64,000 nt of DNA from Limnobacter olei (GCF_029087225.1 NZ_JARFJD010000002.1:124001-188000), one strand, 5' to 3'. Numbered from the stretch's first letter, positions 18,490-26,552 are shown. Made by a program: numbers and translations. The notes: a model not told the origin generated them from the sequence alone.

Positions 18490-18517
18490 TTGATTAACAC
18501 CGCAACTCGTCTACAAT
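18490..18517 (+). promoter_or_regulatory. Candidate sigma-70 promoter of the GntR gene
   Basis: TTGATT (18490-18495), 16-base spacer, TACAAT (18512-18517). This places transcription start near 18524 and therefore excludes the in-frame ATG at 18516, which lies inside the -10, as the translation start. Confidence 0.6.
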
Positions 18518-18548
18518 GGCGAAACAGAAAGAATTTTTTGGGGTGTGT

Positions 18549-19259
18549 ATGAATGAAGTGGTCTCATTGCCGGGCAGCGTCACCAACGGCGAAAGCTTGA
18601 CCCTGGCCGAAACTGCTTACCGCAAGTTGCGCAACGACATCATTGAAGGCGTGCACAAGCCGGGTACCAAGCTGCGGGTGGAACACCTCAAAGACGACTA
18701 CGAGGTGGGTGCGGGCACTTTGCGTGAAGCGCTGCAGTTGCTGCTGAATGACGGACTGGTGGTAGCACAAGGGCACCGTGGCTTTACAGTCGCCCCGATG
18801 TCTCCTGAGGATTTTCAGGACATTACCCGCACTCGCGTCATGATTGAAACAGAGGCCCTGCGCCAAGCCATCGCCCTAGGCGATGATGAATGGGAAGCCG
18901 AGGTGATGGGTGCATTTCACATGCTGAGCCGAGCAGAGTCACGCTTGGGCGAAGAAACCGTTGAAACCCGCAGCGAGTGGGAACGCAAGAACCGCTTGTT
19001 TCACGACACGCTCATTTCCGCCTGCCCTTCACGTTGGCTTAAGCAGTTTCAGCACCTGCTCTACATGCAGTCAGAACGTTATCGCAGGCTGATTCTTTCG
19101 GAGAAGCCCATTCCACGCGATGTGCATTCCGAGCACGAGGAAATTTTGAACGCCACTTTGAACCGCAACAGCGAACTGGCCACGCAAATTCTGGCGGAGC
19201 ACATCAACCGATCCTTGATCGCGGTTCAAAAGCTGCCCAAAGAAAGGTTCGGAAAGTAA
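18549..19259 (+). CDS. GntR-family (FadR/FCD subfamily) transcriptional regulator
   Basis: A 236-residue regulator with an N-terminal winged helix (about residues 15-80, including A-G-T-L-R-E-A-L-Q as recognition helix) and a C-terminal all-helical FCD ligand-binding domain (about 90-220; metal-ligand-type R-x-x-x-E and histidines such as H-D-T and H-E-E are visible). It faces the lower meta operon across a 162-base gap that holds a palindromic operator array, so it probably represses that operon until a pathway acid binds. Start 18549 (ATG) is preferred because the earlier in-frame ATG at 18516 falls in the -10. The stop directly abuts the stop of the convergent gene. Confidence 0.88.
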   Translation: MNEVVSLPGSVTNGESLTLAETAYRKLRNDIIEGVHKPGTKLRVEHLKDDYEVGAGTLREALQLLLNDGLVVAQGHRGFTVAPMSPEDFQDITRTRVMIETEALRQAIALGDDEWEAEVMGAFHMLSRAESRLGEETVETRSEWERKNRLFHDTLISACPSRWLKQFQHLLYMQSERYRRLILSEKPIPRDVHSEHEEILNATLNRNSELATQILAEHINRSLIAVQKLPKERFGK

Positions 19260-20216
19260 TCAGCTGCTGAGCATCGAATGAATCAATGCTGTTACGGGTG
19301 TATCGATTCCCAAGCGTTCAGCACGTCGAAGCACACTGCCACTGATCGCATCCAACTCCAAAGGCCGACCCTTTTCAAGGTCGACCAACATCGAAGTTTT
19401 AATCGGATCGAACTCACAGATCAACTTGAACATCTCATCCACATCTGACTGGCTCAACACCACATCGTCAGCGCTTGAAACCGCTGCAACCTCTTGCATT
19501 GCCGCATAAACCGCTTGCCTGTAATGTGGGTGTTTCGTTAAAAAGCCCGTGTCCTTTCGAGTCAAAGCCGACAAAGGATTAACACCATTGTTCACCAACA
19601 GTTTTTTCCACAACTCATGTCGAATGTCGACGGCGGCCCGGGTGGGAATTCCCGATGCATTGAATGCATCCGCTAACCTTTTAACTACGCTTTGCAAGCC
19701 TACATTTACAACCGAATTTGGCCATGCACCCAACACAATTTGACATAAGCCTTGTGCCTCGACACACCCTGGCGAAACAATATGTGCGCCAATTCTTACA
19801 GCCAAACCACCAACTACTCGGTCAACGCCCAATACCTTGCTCAGTACTGCTTCATTCTCGACACCATTTTGCAAAGACAAAACTGGCGTAGCGCCAGCGG
19901 CCAGCCAAACTGAGTTTGAATCGAGCCAACTCGCCGTGTCCTGCGATTTCAAACACAGTACTAGTACATCAAAATCTTCGCATCGGTACTGGCATTGTAA
20001 GGCGGCTTGATCGACTGCACACACAGGCTGTTTGAATGAAAACTGATCATGCTCAACCTGCAACCCATGGATTTGCATCGCTTCAAGGTGACCCCCGCGC
20101 GCCGTCAACACCACGGAATTTCCGCCCATAATCATGCGGGCAGCATAGTAGGCACCCACGCCCCCTGCACCCACAAACAGCAAGCGCAGTGGCTTATTCT
20201 CACAAAGCGATTCCAT
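19260..20216 (-). CDS. 2-dehydropantoate 2-reductase family protein (ApbA/PanE)
   Basis: A 318-residue NADPH-dependent reductase-family protein. Rossmann motif G-A-G-G-V-G-A-Y-Y is near the N-terminus, the S-L-Q-N-G-V segment (family nucleotide-binding/catalytic region) near residue 115, and the K-K-L-L-V-N-N segment carries the conserved catalytic-domain Lys/Asn. The start at 20216 has a clear AAGGAG; a longer frame to 20321 has no homology. Family members make pantoate, but many paralogues act on other 2-keto acids. Its position convergent with the GntR gene at the island border does not settle the substrate. Confidence 0.85.
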   Translation of the reverse strand: MESLCENKPLRLLFVGAGGVGAYYAARMIMGGNSVVLTARGGHLEAMQIHGLQVEHDQFSFKQPVCAVDQAALQCQYRCEDFDVLVLCLKSQDTASWLDSNSVWLAAGATPVLSLQNGVENEAVLSKVLGVDRVVGGLAVRIGAHIVSPGCVEAQGLCQIVLGAWPNSVVNVGLQSVVKRLADAFNASGIPTRAAVDIRHELWKKLLVNNGVNPLSALTRKDTGFLTKHPHYRQAVYAAMQEVAAVSSADDVVLSQSDVDEMFKLICEFDPIKTSMLVDLEKGRPLELDAISGSVLRRAERLGIDTPVTALIHSMLSS

Positions 20217-20368
20217 ACACTCTCCTTTGGCATCACCATACTGCAAGTGAAATTCCGATGAACAGTTGGCCGAACATCGTCCATGAGCAGACAGCCAAAT
20301 TTGGCCTATCTCCTGTGCCATTGGAAGATTCCGTTGTGGTAAATGTTTTTACCAGAAATACAAAACAA

Positions 20369-20403
20369 AAAGGACCTAGCGGATTATTCACGCTAAGTCC
20401 TTT
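20369..20403 (-). terminator. Terminator of the tRNA operon
   Basis: Arms AAAGGACCTAGCG (20369-20381) and CGCTAAGTCCTTT (20391-20403) with one mismatch; on the minus strand the stem is followed by T residues. It lies 8 bases past the tRNA-His 3' end. Confidence 0.85.
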
Positions 20404-20410
20404 GTATTTT

Positions 20411-20487
20411 TGGGGCGATGTATGGGGCTCGAACCCACGACCCATGGAATCACAATCCATTGCTCTACCAACTGAGCTAACACCGCC
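20411..20487 (-). tRNA. tRNA-His (anticodon GTG)
   Basis: Cloverleaf on the minus strand with a 7-bp acceptor stem (G1-C72 to T7-A66), an encoded G at position -1 (20487) opposite C73 as expected for tRNA-His, anticodon GTG, T-loop TTCGAGC and an encoded CCA end at 20411-20413. Third and last tRNA of the cluster. Confidence 0.95.
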
Positions 20488-20510
20488 ACCGTAAACCGGT
20501 ACTAAATTCT

Positions 20511-20587
20511 TGGCCTGCCCGGAGGGGTTCGAACCCCCGACCCTCGGCTTAGAAGGCCGATGCTCTATCCAACTGAGCTACGGGCAG
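20511..20587 (-). tRNA. tRNA-Arg (anticodon TCT)
   Basis: Minus-strand cloverleaf with acceptor CTGCCCG/CGGGCAG, D-loop AGTTGGATA, anticodon TCT in CTTCTAA, T-arm GGGGG-TTCGAAC-CCCTC and encoded CCA. The first base pair is C1-G72, less usual for an arginine tRNA. Second gene of the cluster. Confidence 0.95.
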
Positions 20588-20664
20588 AATTTGCATTGTA
20601 ACTCGCACACGCGAATGGGTAGAAAGCACCCACTGGACAAGGATAGAACATCCTTTAAATTCGG

Positions 20665-20741
<77 letters not shown>

Positions 20742-20754
20742 ACAAAGAAGCGGA

Positions 20755-20783
20755 ATTTTATGTTGATTTCAAGGTTTCGTCAA
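20755..20783 (-). promoter_or_regulatory. Promoter of the tRNA-Pro/Arg/His operon
   Basis: Minus-strand TTGACG (20778-20783), a 17-base spacer and TAAAAT (20755-20760), giving transcription start about 7 bases before tRNA-Pro. The -35 lies inside the 3' end of the upstream metallopeptidase gene. Confidence 0.7.
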
Positions 20784-21677
20784 GGCCTCACACAGCGTTA
20801 AGTCAAATTGGGCGCTGCGTTGAAGGGGCTCAGGCCATTTGCCCGCAACAAGGCCAAGCCTGCGTGATTCACTCGCTCCCAATTCAGCTGCACGTTCCAG
20901 CCATGTTTTAACAGGGCGAAACTTGTAAACCGATTGAATTCTGATCACCGGGCTGCCATCTGAATATACAAACTGCCGATATTCATCGGCAATTGCTGCC
21001 TGATCAAAGCCTTTGAACTGTCGCTCTGCAAGCTTGGCAAAAAACCCATTTGCGTTGTAAGCCATGCCTGTCAACTCCCGACAAGAGGATGGCGAGGGAG
21101 GCACAGCAAACTGGGTTTGACGGGAAAAGGGCTCCTCCAGCCACCTGGCCATACCCTCGGTGAACCACTTGGTTTTGAAGGGCGAATACGCGTATTGATA
21201 CACATGAAACAGTTCATGTGCAGGTGTGGTGCTCAAACGAGGGTCTACCTGCGAACCAATCTTGATTTTCAGCGTCAAGGCAGTGGAGGACTGGCCTTCG
21301 TACCAGTTGGGCTTGGTGGGTTCATCAAAGGCTAGGCCTGTGCCCTGATCGAAATACTGAACATGCACTTCGATTCCGTCGCTTTGGGTGTACCTTGAAT
21401 GCTTCAACGGCGGAACCAAACCCAGCTGGGTTTGATAAAACCAATCCGCGGCCTTTAGCTGCACAAGAATATCGTCCACTCGATCAGGAATTGCATTGCC
21501 GTCCACGTCATCTGCGGGAACAGCATGCTTTCCCTCAGTCGTGTAAAAAACTCTGAACACACCTTCCGACGCCGTGTGTGTGTATAGTGCTTTGGGGTGA
21601 GGCTTGGCCCACGCATCCCTTGCAAGGATGAAAAAAACAGTCAATACGAACAAGTGCACAAGCCTTTGCAGCTTCAT
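20769..21677 (-). CDS. Exported putative zinc metallopeptidase (HExxH)
   Basis: A 302-residue protein. The start at 21677 gives a good signal peptide (M-K-L-Q-R then a hydrophobic core, A-W-A cleavage near residue 24); a longer frame reaches 21833 but would overlap the divergent gene and hide the signal. A DxDGNxIPDxVD calcium-binding-like motif lies at residues 57-69. H-E-L-F-H at 154-158 and the downstream W-F-T-E-G-M-A-R-W (Glu174) give a gluzincin-like zinc site. It is probably secreted or periplasmic. No named subfamily can be assigned. No strong ribosome site is visible. It diverges from the methyltransferase gene. Confidence 0.72.
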   Translation of the reverse strand: MKLQRLVHLFVLTVFFILARDAWAKPHPKALYTHTASEGVFRVFYTTEGKHAVPADDVDGNAIPDRVDDILVQLKAADWFYQTQLGLVPPLKHSRYTQSDGIEVHVQYFDQGTGLAFDEPTKPNWYEGQSSTALTLKIKIGSQVDPRLSTTPAHELFHVYQYAYSPFKTKWFTEGMARWLEEPFSRQTQFAVPPSPSSCRELTGMAYNANGFFAKLAERQFKGFDQAAIADEYRQFVYSDGSPVIRIQSVYKFRPVKTWLERAAELGASESRRLGLVAGKWPEPLQRSAQFDLTLCEALTKP

Positions 21678-21758
21678 TACACTGAAAAACCGGCTCAGCA
21701 AATATCGATCACCACCTTTTATTTGCATGATTTTTATTGAACCCTGACTGAAAACATT

Positions 21759-22631
21759 ATGTTCCTGGACTTCATTGAAATTGGCACCTCCGACTTCAAC
21801 ACCCTGATTCAGGCTGCCGGCCCTGCTGCACACGGCCTGTCGATTGATCCCATCTCACTTTACCTTGATCGGCTTCCGAATCGCCCGGGCTGTAAAAAAA
21901 TCAACGCGGCTATCTCGAATATTGAAGGCTCGGTGAATGTCTATTTCATACCACCTCAAACTCTCGCAAAACACAAACTGCCCAACTGGCTTCGCGGCTG
22001 TAATTCAATCGGCGCACCTCACCCCACAGTGACCAAACAACTCCAGAAAACAGGCTTGGCCCAAGAACAAGTTTTGGTGACGCAGGCAGTACCGTGCCTT
22101 CGCCTGCAAACCGTTTTTAAACAGTATGAAGTTGACGGGGTGTTCATGCTCAAGGTGGACACCGAAGGCCATGATGCCGTCATACTGAACGACTTTTTCA
22201 GCGACGCGAAACCCGAACAATGGCCGCATCAAATCATATTTGAATCGAATAAATTGTCCGACAGCGAGACGATTCACAGGCTGATCGCAAAGCTGATTTT
22301 GATGGGCTACGACATTGTGGCTTGCGAAACCGGCGGCGGTGCCAGCGACACTCACCTTCGCTTGAACTTAAACCGACTAAAAGGTGAGAGCGTATCAATT
22401 CAAACCGCGAAGGGATACTACCTGGAGGGTTACCCGAAAAACTACTCCCCGCTTAACCTGCCGCACGAGAACAATCTGGATTCAGCGCTGGAGTATGCCA
22501 ACCAATTGCAGGCCGCTGGCGTTACCTTTCAATATGGTCGATACGAAGTTCGCCAAGGTCGCTATTTGCAACACTCTGTCAAAGACCTGAAAGTACAAAG
22601 CTGGATTCGTCTACCCGACAAGCAGCCTTAA
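21759..22631 (+). CDS. FkbM-like SAM-dependent methyltransferase
   Basis: A 290-residue protein with SAM-binding motif I (F-I-E-I-G-T-S-D-F at residues 4-12), an acidic ribose-binding position in G-L-S-I-D-P, and the FkbM hallmark L-K-V-D-T-E-G-H-D (about residues 131-139). FkbM enzymes O-methylate sugars or polyketide hydroxyls. The C-terminal 80 residues have no obvious family match. It has no clear ribosome binding site, diverges from the metallopeptidase gene with only 81 bases between starts, and ends 9 bases before the convergent glmM stop. A surface-glycan role would fit the glycosyltransferase at 24012-25004 but is a guess. Confidence 0.75.
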   Translation: MFLDFIEIGTSDFNTLIQAAGPAAHGLSIDPISLYLDRLPNRPGCKKINAAISNIEGSVNVYFIPPQTLAKHKLPNWLRGCNSIGAPHPTVTKQLQKTGLAQEQVLVTQAVPCLRLQTVFKQYEVDGVFMLKVDTEGHDAVILNDFFSDAKPEQWPHQIIFESNKLSDSETIHRLIAKLILMGYDIVACETGGGASDTHLRLNLNRLKGESVSIQTAKGYYLEGYPKNYSPLNLPHENNLDSALEYANQLQAAGVTFQYGRYEVRQGRYLQHSVKDLKVQSWIRLPDKQP

Positions 22632-22640
22632 GCACGGCGC

Positions 22641-23984
22641 TCAAGCCTTGGGCAAAGCCGCAAGAATAGAGTCGACCAAACGATTGGCAGTCCCTTTGTC
22701 TGCCGTTTCCACCATCACGCGCAACACAGGTTCGGTGCCGGAAGGGCGAATCAACAAACGACCATTGCTGCCCAGCTCAGCCTTCACAGCCTCGCATACG
22801 CCTTGCACTTTCACATCATTGGCCCAGTCGTAGCCCACAGGCAAGCGAGCGTTTTTAAGCACCTGTGGCAGCATGGCCACTGGCTTCAAAATATCGGCCA
22901 AAGGCATGCCCAGGTTGCGCACTGCACGCAGTACTTGCAGCGCACTCACAATGCCGTCACCCGTAGAATGCCGATCAAGAACCAGCAGGTGGCCTGAACT
23001 TTCGCCACCCAACTGCCAGCCGTTGGCTTGGAGTTTTTCAAACACGTAGCGGTCTCCCACCTTGGCGCGCTCAAAGCCCACATTGCGCTGCTTCAAGGCC
23101 AACTCAAGCCCCAGGTTACTCATCAAGGTACCCACCACGCCGTCCACCTTGCCTTGCATGTGCAAACGCTCGGCCACGAGAGCAAACAACAACTCATCGC
23201 CGTTGTAAATTCGGCCGCTGCCGTCCACGCAAATCAAGCGGTCTGCATCGCCGTCCAGTGCAAAGCCGTAATCAGCCTTGTGTTCAAACACAGCCCTGGC
23301 TACAAAGTCGGGGTAAGTGGCGCCCACACCTCGGTTAATGTTCAAACCATCGGGCTGATCAGCCAACACCACCACATCGGCACCCAGTTCACGGAACACG
23401 GCTGGCGCAATTTGGTAGGCAGCGCCGTTGGCACAATCCACCACAATTTTTAATCCGCGCAGGTGTTTGTCGCGGGGAAATGTACCTTTACAAAATTCAA
23501 TGTAACGGCCCGCCGCATCGTTCAAGCGCTTGGCCTTGCCCAATTCTTCAGACGATTTACAAGGTGCATTCAACGCCAGTTGCGCTTCAATTTCCATCTC
23601 CCAGGCATCGGGCAATTTGGTGCCCTCTCCCGAGAAAAACTTGATGCCATTGTCTTGGTAAGGGTTGTGGGAGGCACTAATCACCACACCTGCCGACATG
23701 TTCAAGGCGCGTGCCAGGTAAGCCACACCTGCAGTAGGCATGGGGCCCACCATTACCACATCAACGCCCACCGAAGTGAAGCCCGCTTCAAGGCAGCTTT
23801 CCAGCAAATAGCCACTCACGCGAGTGTCTTTGCCAATCAGTACCCGTGGGCGCCTTCCATCACCTTCATGCTTGGCCAGCACCGTGCCAGCGGCTTGCCC
23901 CAAACGCAACACAAAGTCGGGAACCATGGGGCTTTGCCCCACTGTGCCGCGAATGCCATCGGTACCGAAATATTGTCTGCTCAT
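22641..23984 (-). CDS. glmM: Phosphoglucosamine mutase
   Basis: Converts glucosamine-6-phosphate to glucosamine-1-phosphate for UDP-GlcNAc, peptidoglycan and LPS synthesis. The 447-residue protein starts with the F-G-T-D-G-I-R-G phosphate-binding motif; the active phosphoserine is Ser105 in S-A-S-H-N-P, the metal loop is D-G-D-A-D-R, and the C-terminal R-P-S-G-T-E-P phosphate loop is intact. Usually directly downstream of folP; here a glycosyltransferase gene stands between them. Confidence 0.97.
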   Translation of the reverse strand: MSRQYFGTDGIRGTVGQSPMVPDFVLRLGQAAGTVLAKHEGDGRRPRVLIGKDTRVSGYLLESCLEAGFTSVGVDVVMVGPMPTAGVAYLARALNMSAGVVISASHNPYQDNGIKFFSGEGTKLPDAWEMEIEAQLALNAPCKSSEELGKAKRLNDAAGRYIEFCKGTFPRDKHLRGLKIVVDCANGAAYQIAPAVFRELGADVVVLADQPDGLNINRGVGATYPDFVARAVFEHKADYGFALDGDADRLICVDGSGRIYNGDELLFALVAERLHMQGKVDGVVGTLMSNLGLELALKQRNVGFERAKVGDRYVFEKLQANGWQLGGESSGHLLVLDRHSTGDGIVSALQVLRAVRNLGMPLADILKPVAMLPQVLKNARLPVGYDWANDVKVQGVCEAVKAELGSNGRLLIRPSGTEPVLRVMVETADKGTANRLVDSILAALPKA

Positions 23985-24011
23985 GGAATGTCTGCAATAG
24001 GTGAATGGTGT

Positions 24012-25004
24012 TTATTGATCTGATTTTACGGGAACTGCAGTGCGCCCAAGGTAATCAATCCCGCTTAATTTACAAAAGCTTTCAAGGTGCGCCGGGTTGT
24101 CTATCCCATACACCCCCAAATCAGCGCCTGGCGTGAACAAGGCATGGGTACGCTCGTTGGACCGTTGTTGCAACCAACCAAACGCTGTGTGGCGCTTGGC
24201 CTCCATGTCGGGGTGCCAATGCTGCCCCTCAACCACTTTGCCCACCTCTTTGTACAAGTGATACAGCGGAATCAGATTGTGCCGAGGGTGAAATACCTGA
24301 TAACCCTTGGCATGCGCGCGCAAGGAAAGGCTTTGTTCTTCTCCCCGAAAATACAGATAGGGGTCGTACGGCACCTGCTGGGTAAAATCGCCCGTGGTGA
24401 ACAAAAAACACGCCCCCACATGAAAACCCGGCAAGTGGGTCGTGTCAGGCTGCTCAGCCCGCTTTCGCACCACCCGGAACTGCAACACAGCGCGCTCGGC
24501 AGTCAAAACACTGCCAGGGTCGCGTTCGATGAAAAATATCTCGTCAGATTTTGCAGGTTCATCCGCCACCGCCCTACCCTGCCCATCAAACCGGAAACCT
24601 GGCGGGTAGGTGCTAATCAACGGCTTGGGGTGAATCGCTTGAAGCCGCAGCAGTTGTTGAATCAATAACTCATCCCAGCCTTGATCGAACAAAGTGTGAG
24701 AATCAATTTGCAGCAAATAATCCTGTTCGTTGTACAGCGAAAAAGCGATGGACCGCGCCCAGCTAACACCGCGAGAATCCACGGGCGACAAGCCCACATA
24801 ATTGATATTTTTGCGCACAGGAAACTGCGTCAACCACTCAGGGTTTAAGTGCTCGGATTGGTCGACCAAACCGACATGAATTCGCTGTGGGTGAGCGGCT
24901 TTGGCAAACAGTTGATGAATGGTCAAATAAAGGTGGGGCTCGCGGTATGCCGCAATGCTCACGAAAATCGTGGGCAATCTGGGCACGCTTGCCACCTGCA
25001 TCAT
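24012..25004 (-). CDS. GlcNAc-type glycosyltransferase (PF11397-like)
   Basis: A 330-residue cytosolic protein whose N-terminus (I-F-V-S-I-A-A-Y-R-E-P then T-I-H-Q-L-F) is typical of the Skp1-like GlcNAc-transferase family, with V-G-L-V-D-Q following. A D-S-H motif in L-Q-I-D-S-H-T-L-F provides the DxD-like metal site. Later segments (L-P-G-F-H-V-G-A-C-F-L-F and Y-F-R-G-E-E-Q-S-L) match the acceptor/donor half of the family. Its ATG overlaps the folP stop (ATGA at 25001-25004), so translation is coupled. Acceptor unknown; bacterial members are usually in surface polysaccharide or protein glycosylation settings. Confidence 0.78.
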   Translation of the reverse strand: MMQVASVPRLPTIFVSIAAYREPHLYLTIHQLFAKAAHPQRIHVGLVDQSEHLNPEWLTQFPVRKNINYVGLSPVDSRGVSWARSIAFSLYNEQDYLLQIDSHTLFDQGWDELLIQQLLRLQAIHPKPLISTYPPGFRFDGQGRAVADEPAKSDEIFFIERDPGSVLTAERAVLQFRVVRKRAEQPDTTHLPGFHVGACFLFTTGDFTQQVPYDPYLYFRGEEQSLSLRAHAKGYQVFHPRHNLIPLYHLYKEVGKVVEGQHWHPDMEAKRHTAFGWLQQRSNERTHALFTPGADLGVYGIDNPAHLESFCKLSGIDYLGRTAVPVKSDQ

Positions 25005-25837
25005 TGATTCAAGGCGAAGGCCACTTTCAAGGCCTCCACAGTTTCACGCACATCGTGCACTCGAAGCACGGCCGCCCCGTGTTGCGCCGCGTAGGTGGCT
25101 GCTGCCACCGAGCCGGCCGTGCGCAAAGCAGGGTCAGCTTGCCCTGTAAGCTCGGCAATCATTCGCTTGCGCGACACACCCACCAACACCCCAGCCCCCA
25201 AAGTAGAAAACAAAGGCGTTGCCCTCAGCAAATCAATGTTGTGTTGCAGTGTTTTGCCAAAACCAAAGCCAGGGTCTACCAGGATTCGGTTTGCCTGCAC
25301 ACCCTTTTGCTCAAGCGCCACCATGCGTTGGTTCAGAAATGCCTCAACCTCGCTGACCACATGGTTGTACTGGGGCGAATTCTGCATGGTGCGCGGCTCA
25401 CCTTGCATGTGCATCACTACCGCACCTGCATTCGATTGTGCAAGCACAGCTTCCGCGCCCGCATCCCTAAAACCATTTACATCATTGAGAATGTCCACAC
25501 CCAAATGTACGGCATGCGACATGACCTCGGCTTTCATGGTGTCAATCGACAACGGTACATTCCAGTTCATCAACTCTTTCAGAACGTCTGCGACGCGCGC
25601 CCATTCTTCGTTTGCGTCAACACCCAGAGCACCCGGCCGGGTGGACTCGCCACCAATGTCCAGAATTTGTGCACCCTGCTCCACCAGCTTGCGGGCATGC
25701 TCAATGGCCAGGCTGGTTTTATGGTGCTTGCCACCGTCCGAAAATGAGTCAGGCGTGACATTCACGATGCCCATAATCAAAGGCTTGCCGTGCGTGTAGG
25801 TAAGCTCGAAACGACCTGCTTTCCAAGTGCGAACCAT
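25001..25837 (-). CDS. folP: Dihydropteroate synthase
   Basis: Condenses p-aminobenzoate with dihydropterin pyrophosphate in folate synthesis; sulfonamide target. The 278-residue product from the ATG at 25837 (behind AAGG) has G-I-V-N-V-T-P-D-S-F-S-D-G-G, the loop with D-I-G-G-E-S-T-R-P-G, and D-P-G-F-G-F-G-K-T. A longer open frame to 25972 runs into repetitive intergenic sequence and is not part of the gene. It follows ftsH after an unusually long 715-base gap. Confidence 0.96.
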   Translation of the reverse strand: MVRTWKAGRFELTYTHGKPLIMGIVNVTPDSFSDGGKHHKTSLAIEHARKLVEQGAQILDIGGESTRPGALGVDANEEWARVADVLKELMNWNVPLSIDTMKAEVMSHAVHLGVDILNDVNGFRDAGAEAVLAQSNAGAVVMHMQGEPRTMQNSPQYNHVVSEVEAFLNQRMVALEQKGVQANRILVDPGFGFGKTLQHNIDLLRATPLFSTLGAGVLVGVSRKRMIAELTGQADPALRTAGSVAAATYAAQHGAAVLRVHDVRETVEALKVAFALNQ

Positions 25838-25865
25838 GTGCTGCCTTGCGAGTTGCTGTGCTGGT

Positions 25866-25902
25866 ATTTTACGGCATAGCAGCAGGTTAGTTCGCCTGCT
25901 GC
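25866..25902 (-). promoter_or_regulatory. Candidate folP upstream control region
   Basis: On the minus strand a TAAAAT -10-like hexamer (25866-25871) lies about 28 bases before the folP start; the -35 is poor. Just upstream an inverted repeat GCAGCAGG (25879-25886) / CCTGCTGC (25895-25902) could be a regulator site overlapping the -35 region. An own promoter is needed because ftsH ends at a terminator. Confidence 0.4.
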
Positions 25903-25915
25903 GCTCACAGCTTAT

Positions 25916-25974
25916 CCGTTTGCCTGGCCCGCTCAGGTGCGCACCCGTTTGCCCAAGCTTGCTCAGGTGCATAC
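25916..25974. repeat. Two imperfect tandem 30-bp repeats
   Basis: CCGTTTGCC...GCTCAGGTGC occurs twice in direct orientation; the GCTCAGGTGC blocks (25931-25940 and 25961-25970) are exactly 30 bases apart. Part of the gene-free folP-ftsH gap. Confidence 0.65.
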
Positions 25975-25982
25975 CCTCTCTC

Positions 25983-26116
25983 GCCGGAAAACCTGAATAC
26001 CCCCTTGTTATTGATTCGCCGTCCTAAGCGCACCCGCTAAACAGCGGGCGGGCTGCGCTTTCGGCCTAGCCGAACGGACGGTGAATCAACACCAAGGGCA
26101 GGTTTTCTTGATCGGC
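25983..26116. repeat. Structured element with long terminal inverted repeats (element C)
   Basis: The left arm GGAAAACCTG...CCCTTG...TTGATTCGCCGTCC (to 26024) is matched in reverse by GGACGGTGAATCAA...CAAGGG...CAGGTTTTC (26076-26108), giving imperfect arms of about 35-40 bases. Between them sit two further hairpins: AAGCGCA/TGCGCTT enclosing CCCGCT/AGCGGG (26026-26060), and TTCGGC/GCCGAA (26060-26074). A strand of this region could fold into a three-way junction. No transposase frame inside. Only one copy seen in the window. Confidence 0.6.
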
Positions 26117-26217
26117 GTTGCGAGGGCATCGCCACCTGAGCGCGCTGGCGACGGAGTTAGCGTACTGGCTTACTGGCCTACTAGCTCGGGCGTTGGCGCT
26201 GCTGGCGTTGGTTCGGG
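26117..26217. other. Gene-free spacer between repeat elements
   Basis: GC-rich sequence with short imperfect repetitions (several GGCGTTGG/GGCGCTG units). A small plus-strand open frame passes through it into element A, but it is a by-product of the repeat, not a supported gene. Confidence 0.5.
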
Positions 26218-26399
26218 CGAGGCTTGGGCGCTGTGCCGCCTTGCCGGCTTTGCAAGGCTTCCCGGCGGCTTCGTAGCGCGGGGCGGTTCCGCTAGGAACC
26301 GATGCGAAAACGCTTAAGCGTTTCGCATGCCCCAAGCAAGAAGCGTCAAGCCGGATCAGAAGCCTTGCTTAGGCAAGGTGGCACAGTACCCAAGTCTCG
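26218..26399. repeat. 182-bp structured interspersed repeat, copy A
   Basis: Bounded by inverted arms CGAGGCTTGGGCGCTGTGCC (26218-26237) and GGCACAGTACCCAAGTCTCG (26380-26399), 16 of 20 positions complementary plus G-T pairs. Inside, CCGGCTT/AAGCCGG and GGGGC/GCCCC stems enclose a hairpin GTTCC-GCTA-GGAAC (26286-26299) and a near-perfect long palindrome from ATGCGAAA to TTTCGCAT (26302-26328). The inverted copy B at 55893-56073 keeps all these stems. See copy B for compensatory differences. Confidence 0.85.
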
Positions 26400-26423
26400 A
26401 CCACACCAACGCCGCGCCACAAT

Positions 26424-26468
26424 CAAAAGACTTGCTTAAGGCTTGGTGACGTAGCACCCAAGCCTCGC
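26424..26468. repeat. Partial copy of the element A 3' end
   Basis: About 45 bases resemble the last 50 bases of element A (CTTGCTTA-GG, then GTAGCACCCAAGCCTCG against ACAGTACCCAAGTCTCG). It lies 25 bases after copy A in the same orientation and looks like a decayed tandem remnant. Confidence 0.55.
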
Positions 26469-26498
26469 CATAACCCAACTCCGAAGCAAGCAACAAAA

Positions 26499-26528
26499 AA
26501 GCCGTTGGTCGCGAAACCAACGGCTTTC
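26499..26528 (-). terminator. ftsH terminator
   Basis: Perfect arms AAAGCCGTTGGT (26499-26510) and ACCAACGGCTTT (26517-26528) around a 6-base loop. On the minus strand it is followed by a T run. It lies 25 bases past the ftsH stop. Confidence 0.92.
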
Positions 26529-26552
26529 AAGTTTTAACAAACCCCGCAGGGT

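Noticed and set aside
18516-18548. In-frame ATG at 18516 as start of the GntR gene
   Set aside because: It overlaps the predicted -10 (18512-18517), so it would not be in the mRNA.
25838-25972. Longer folP frame reaching 25972
   Set aside because: The extra 45 residues lie in tandem-repeat DNA, lack homology, and the ATG at 25837 gives the normal family length.
26066-26335. Open frames on both strands (78-89 codons) across the folP-ftsH repeats
   Set aside because: The R-L-A-G-F-A-R-L-P-G-G-F stretch recurs only because the DNA repeat recurs at 56 kb; selection acts on base pairing, not on the reading frame.
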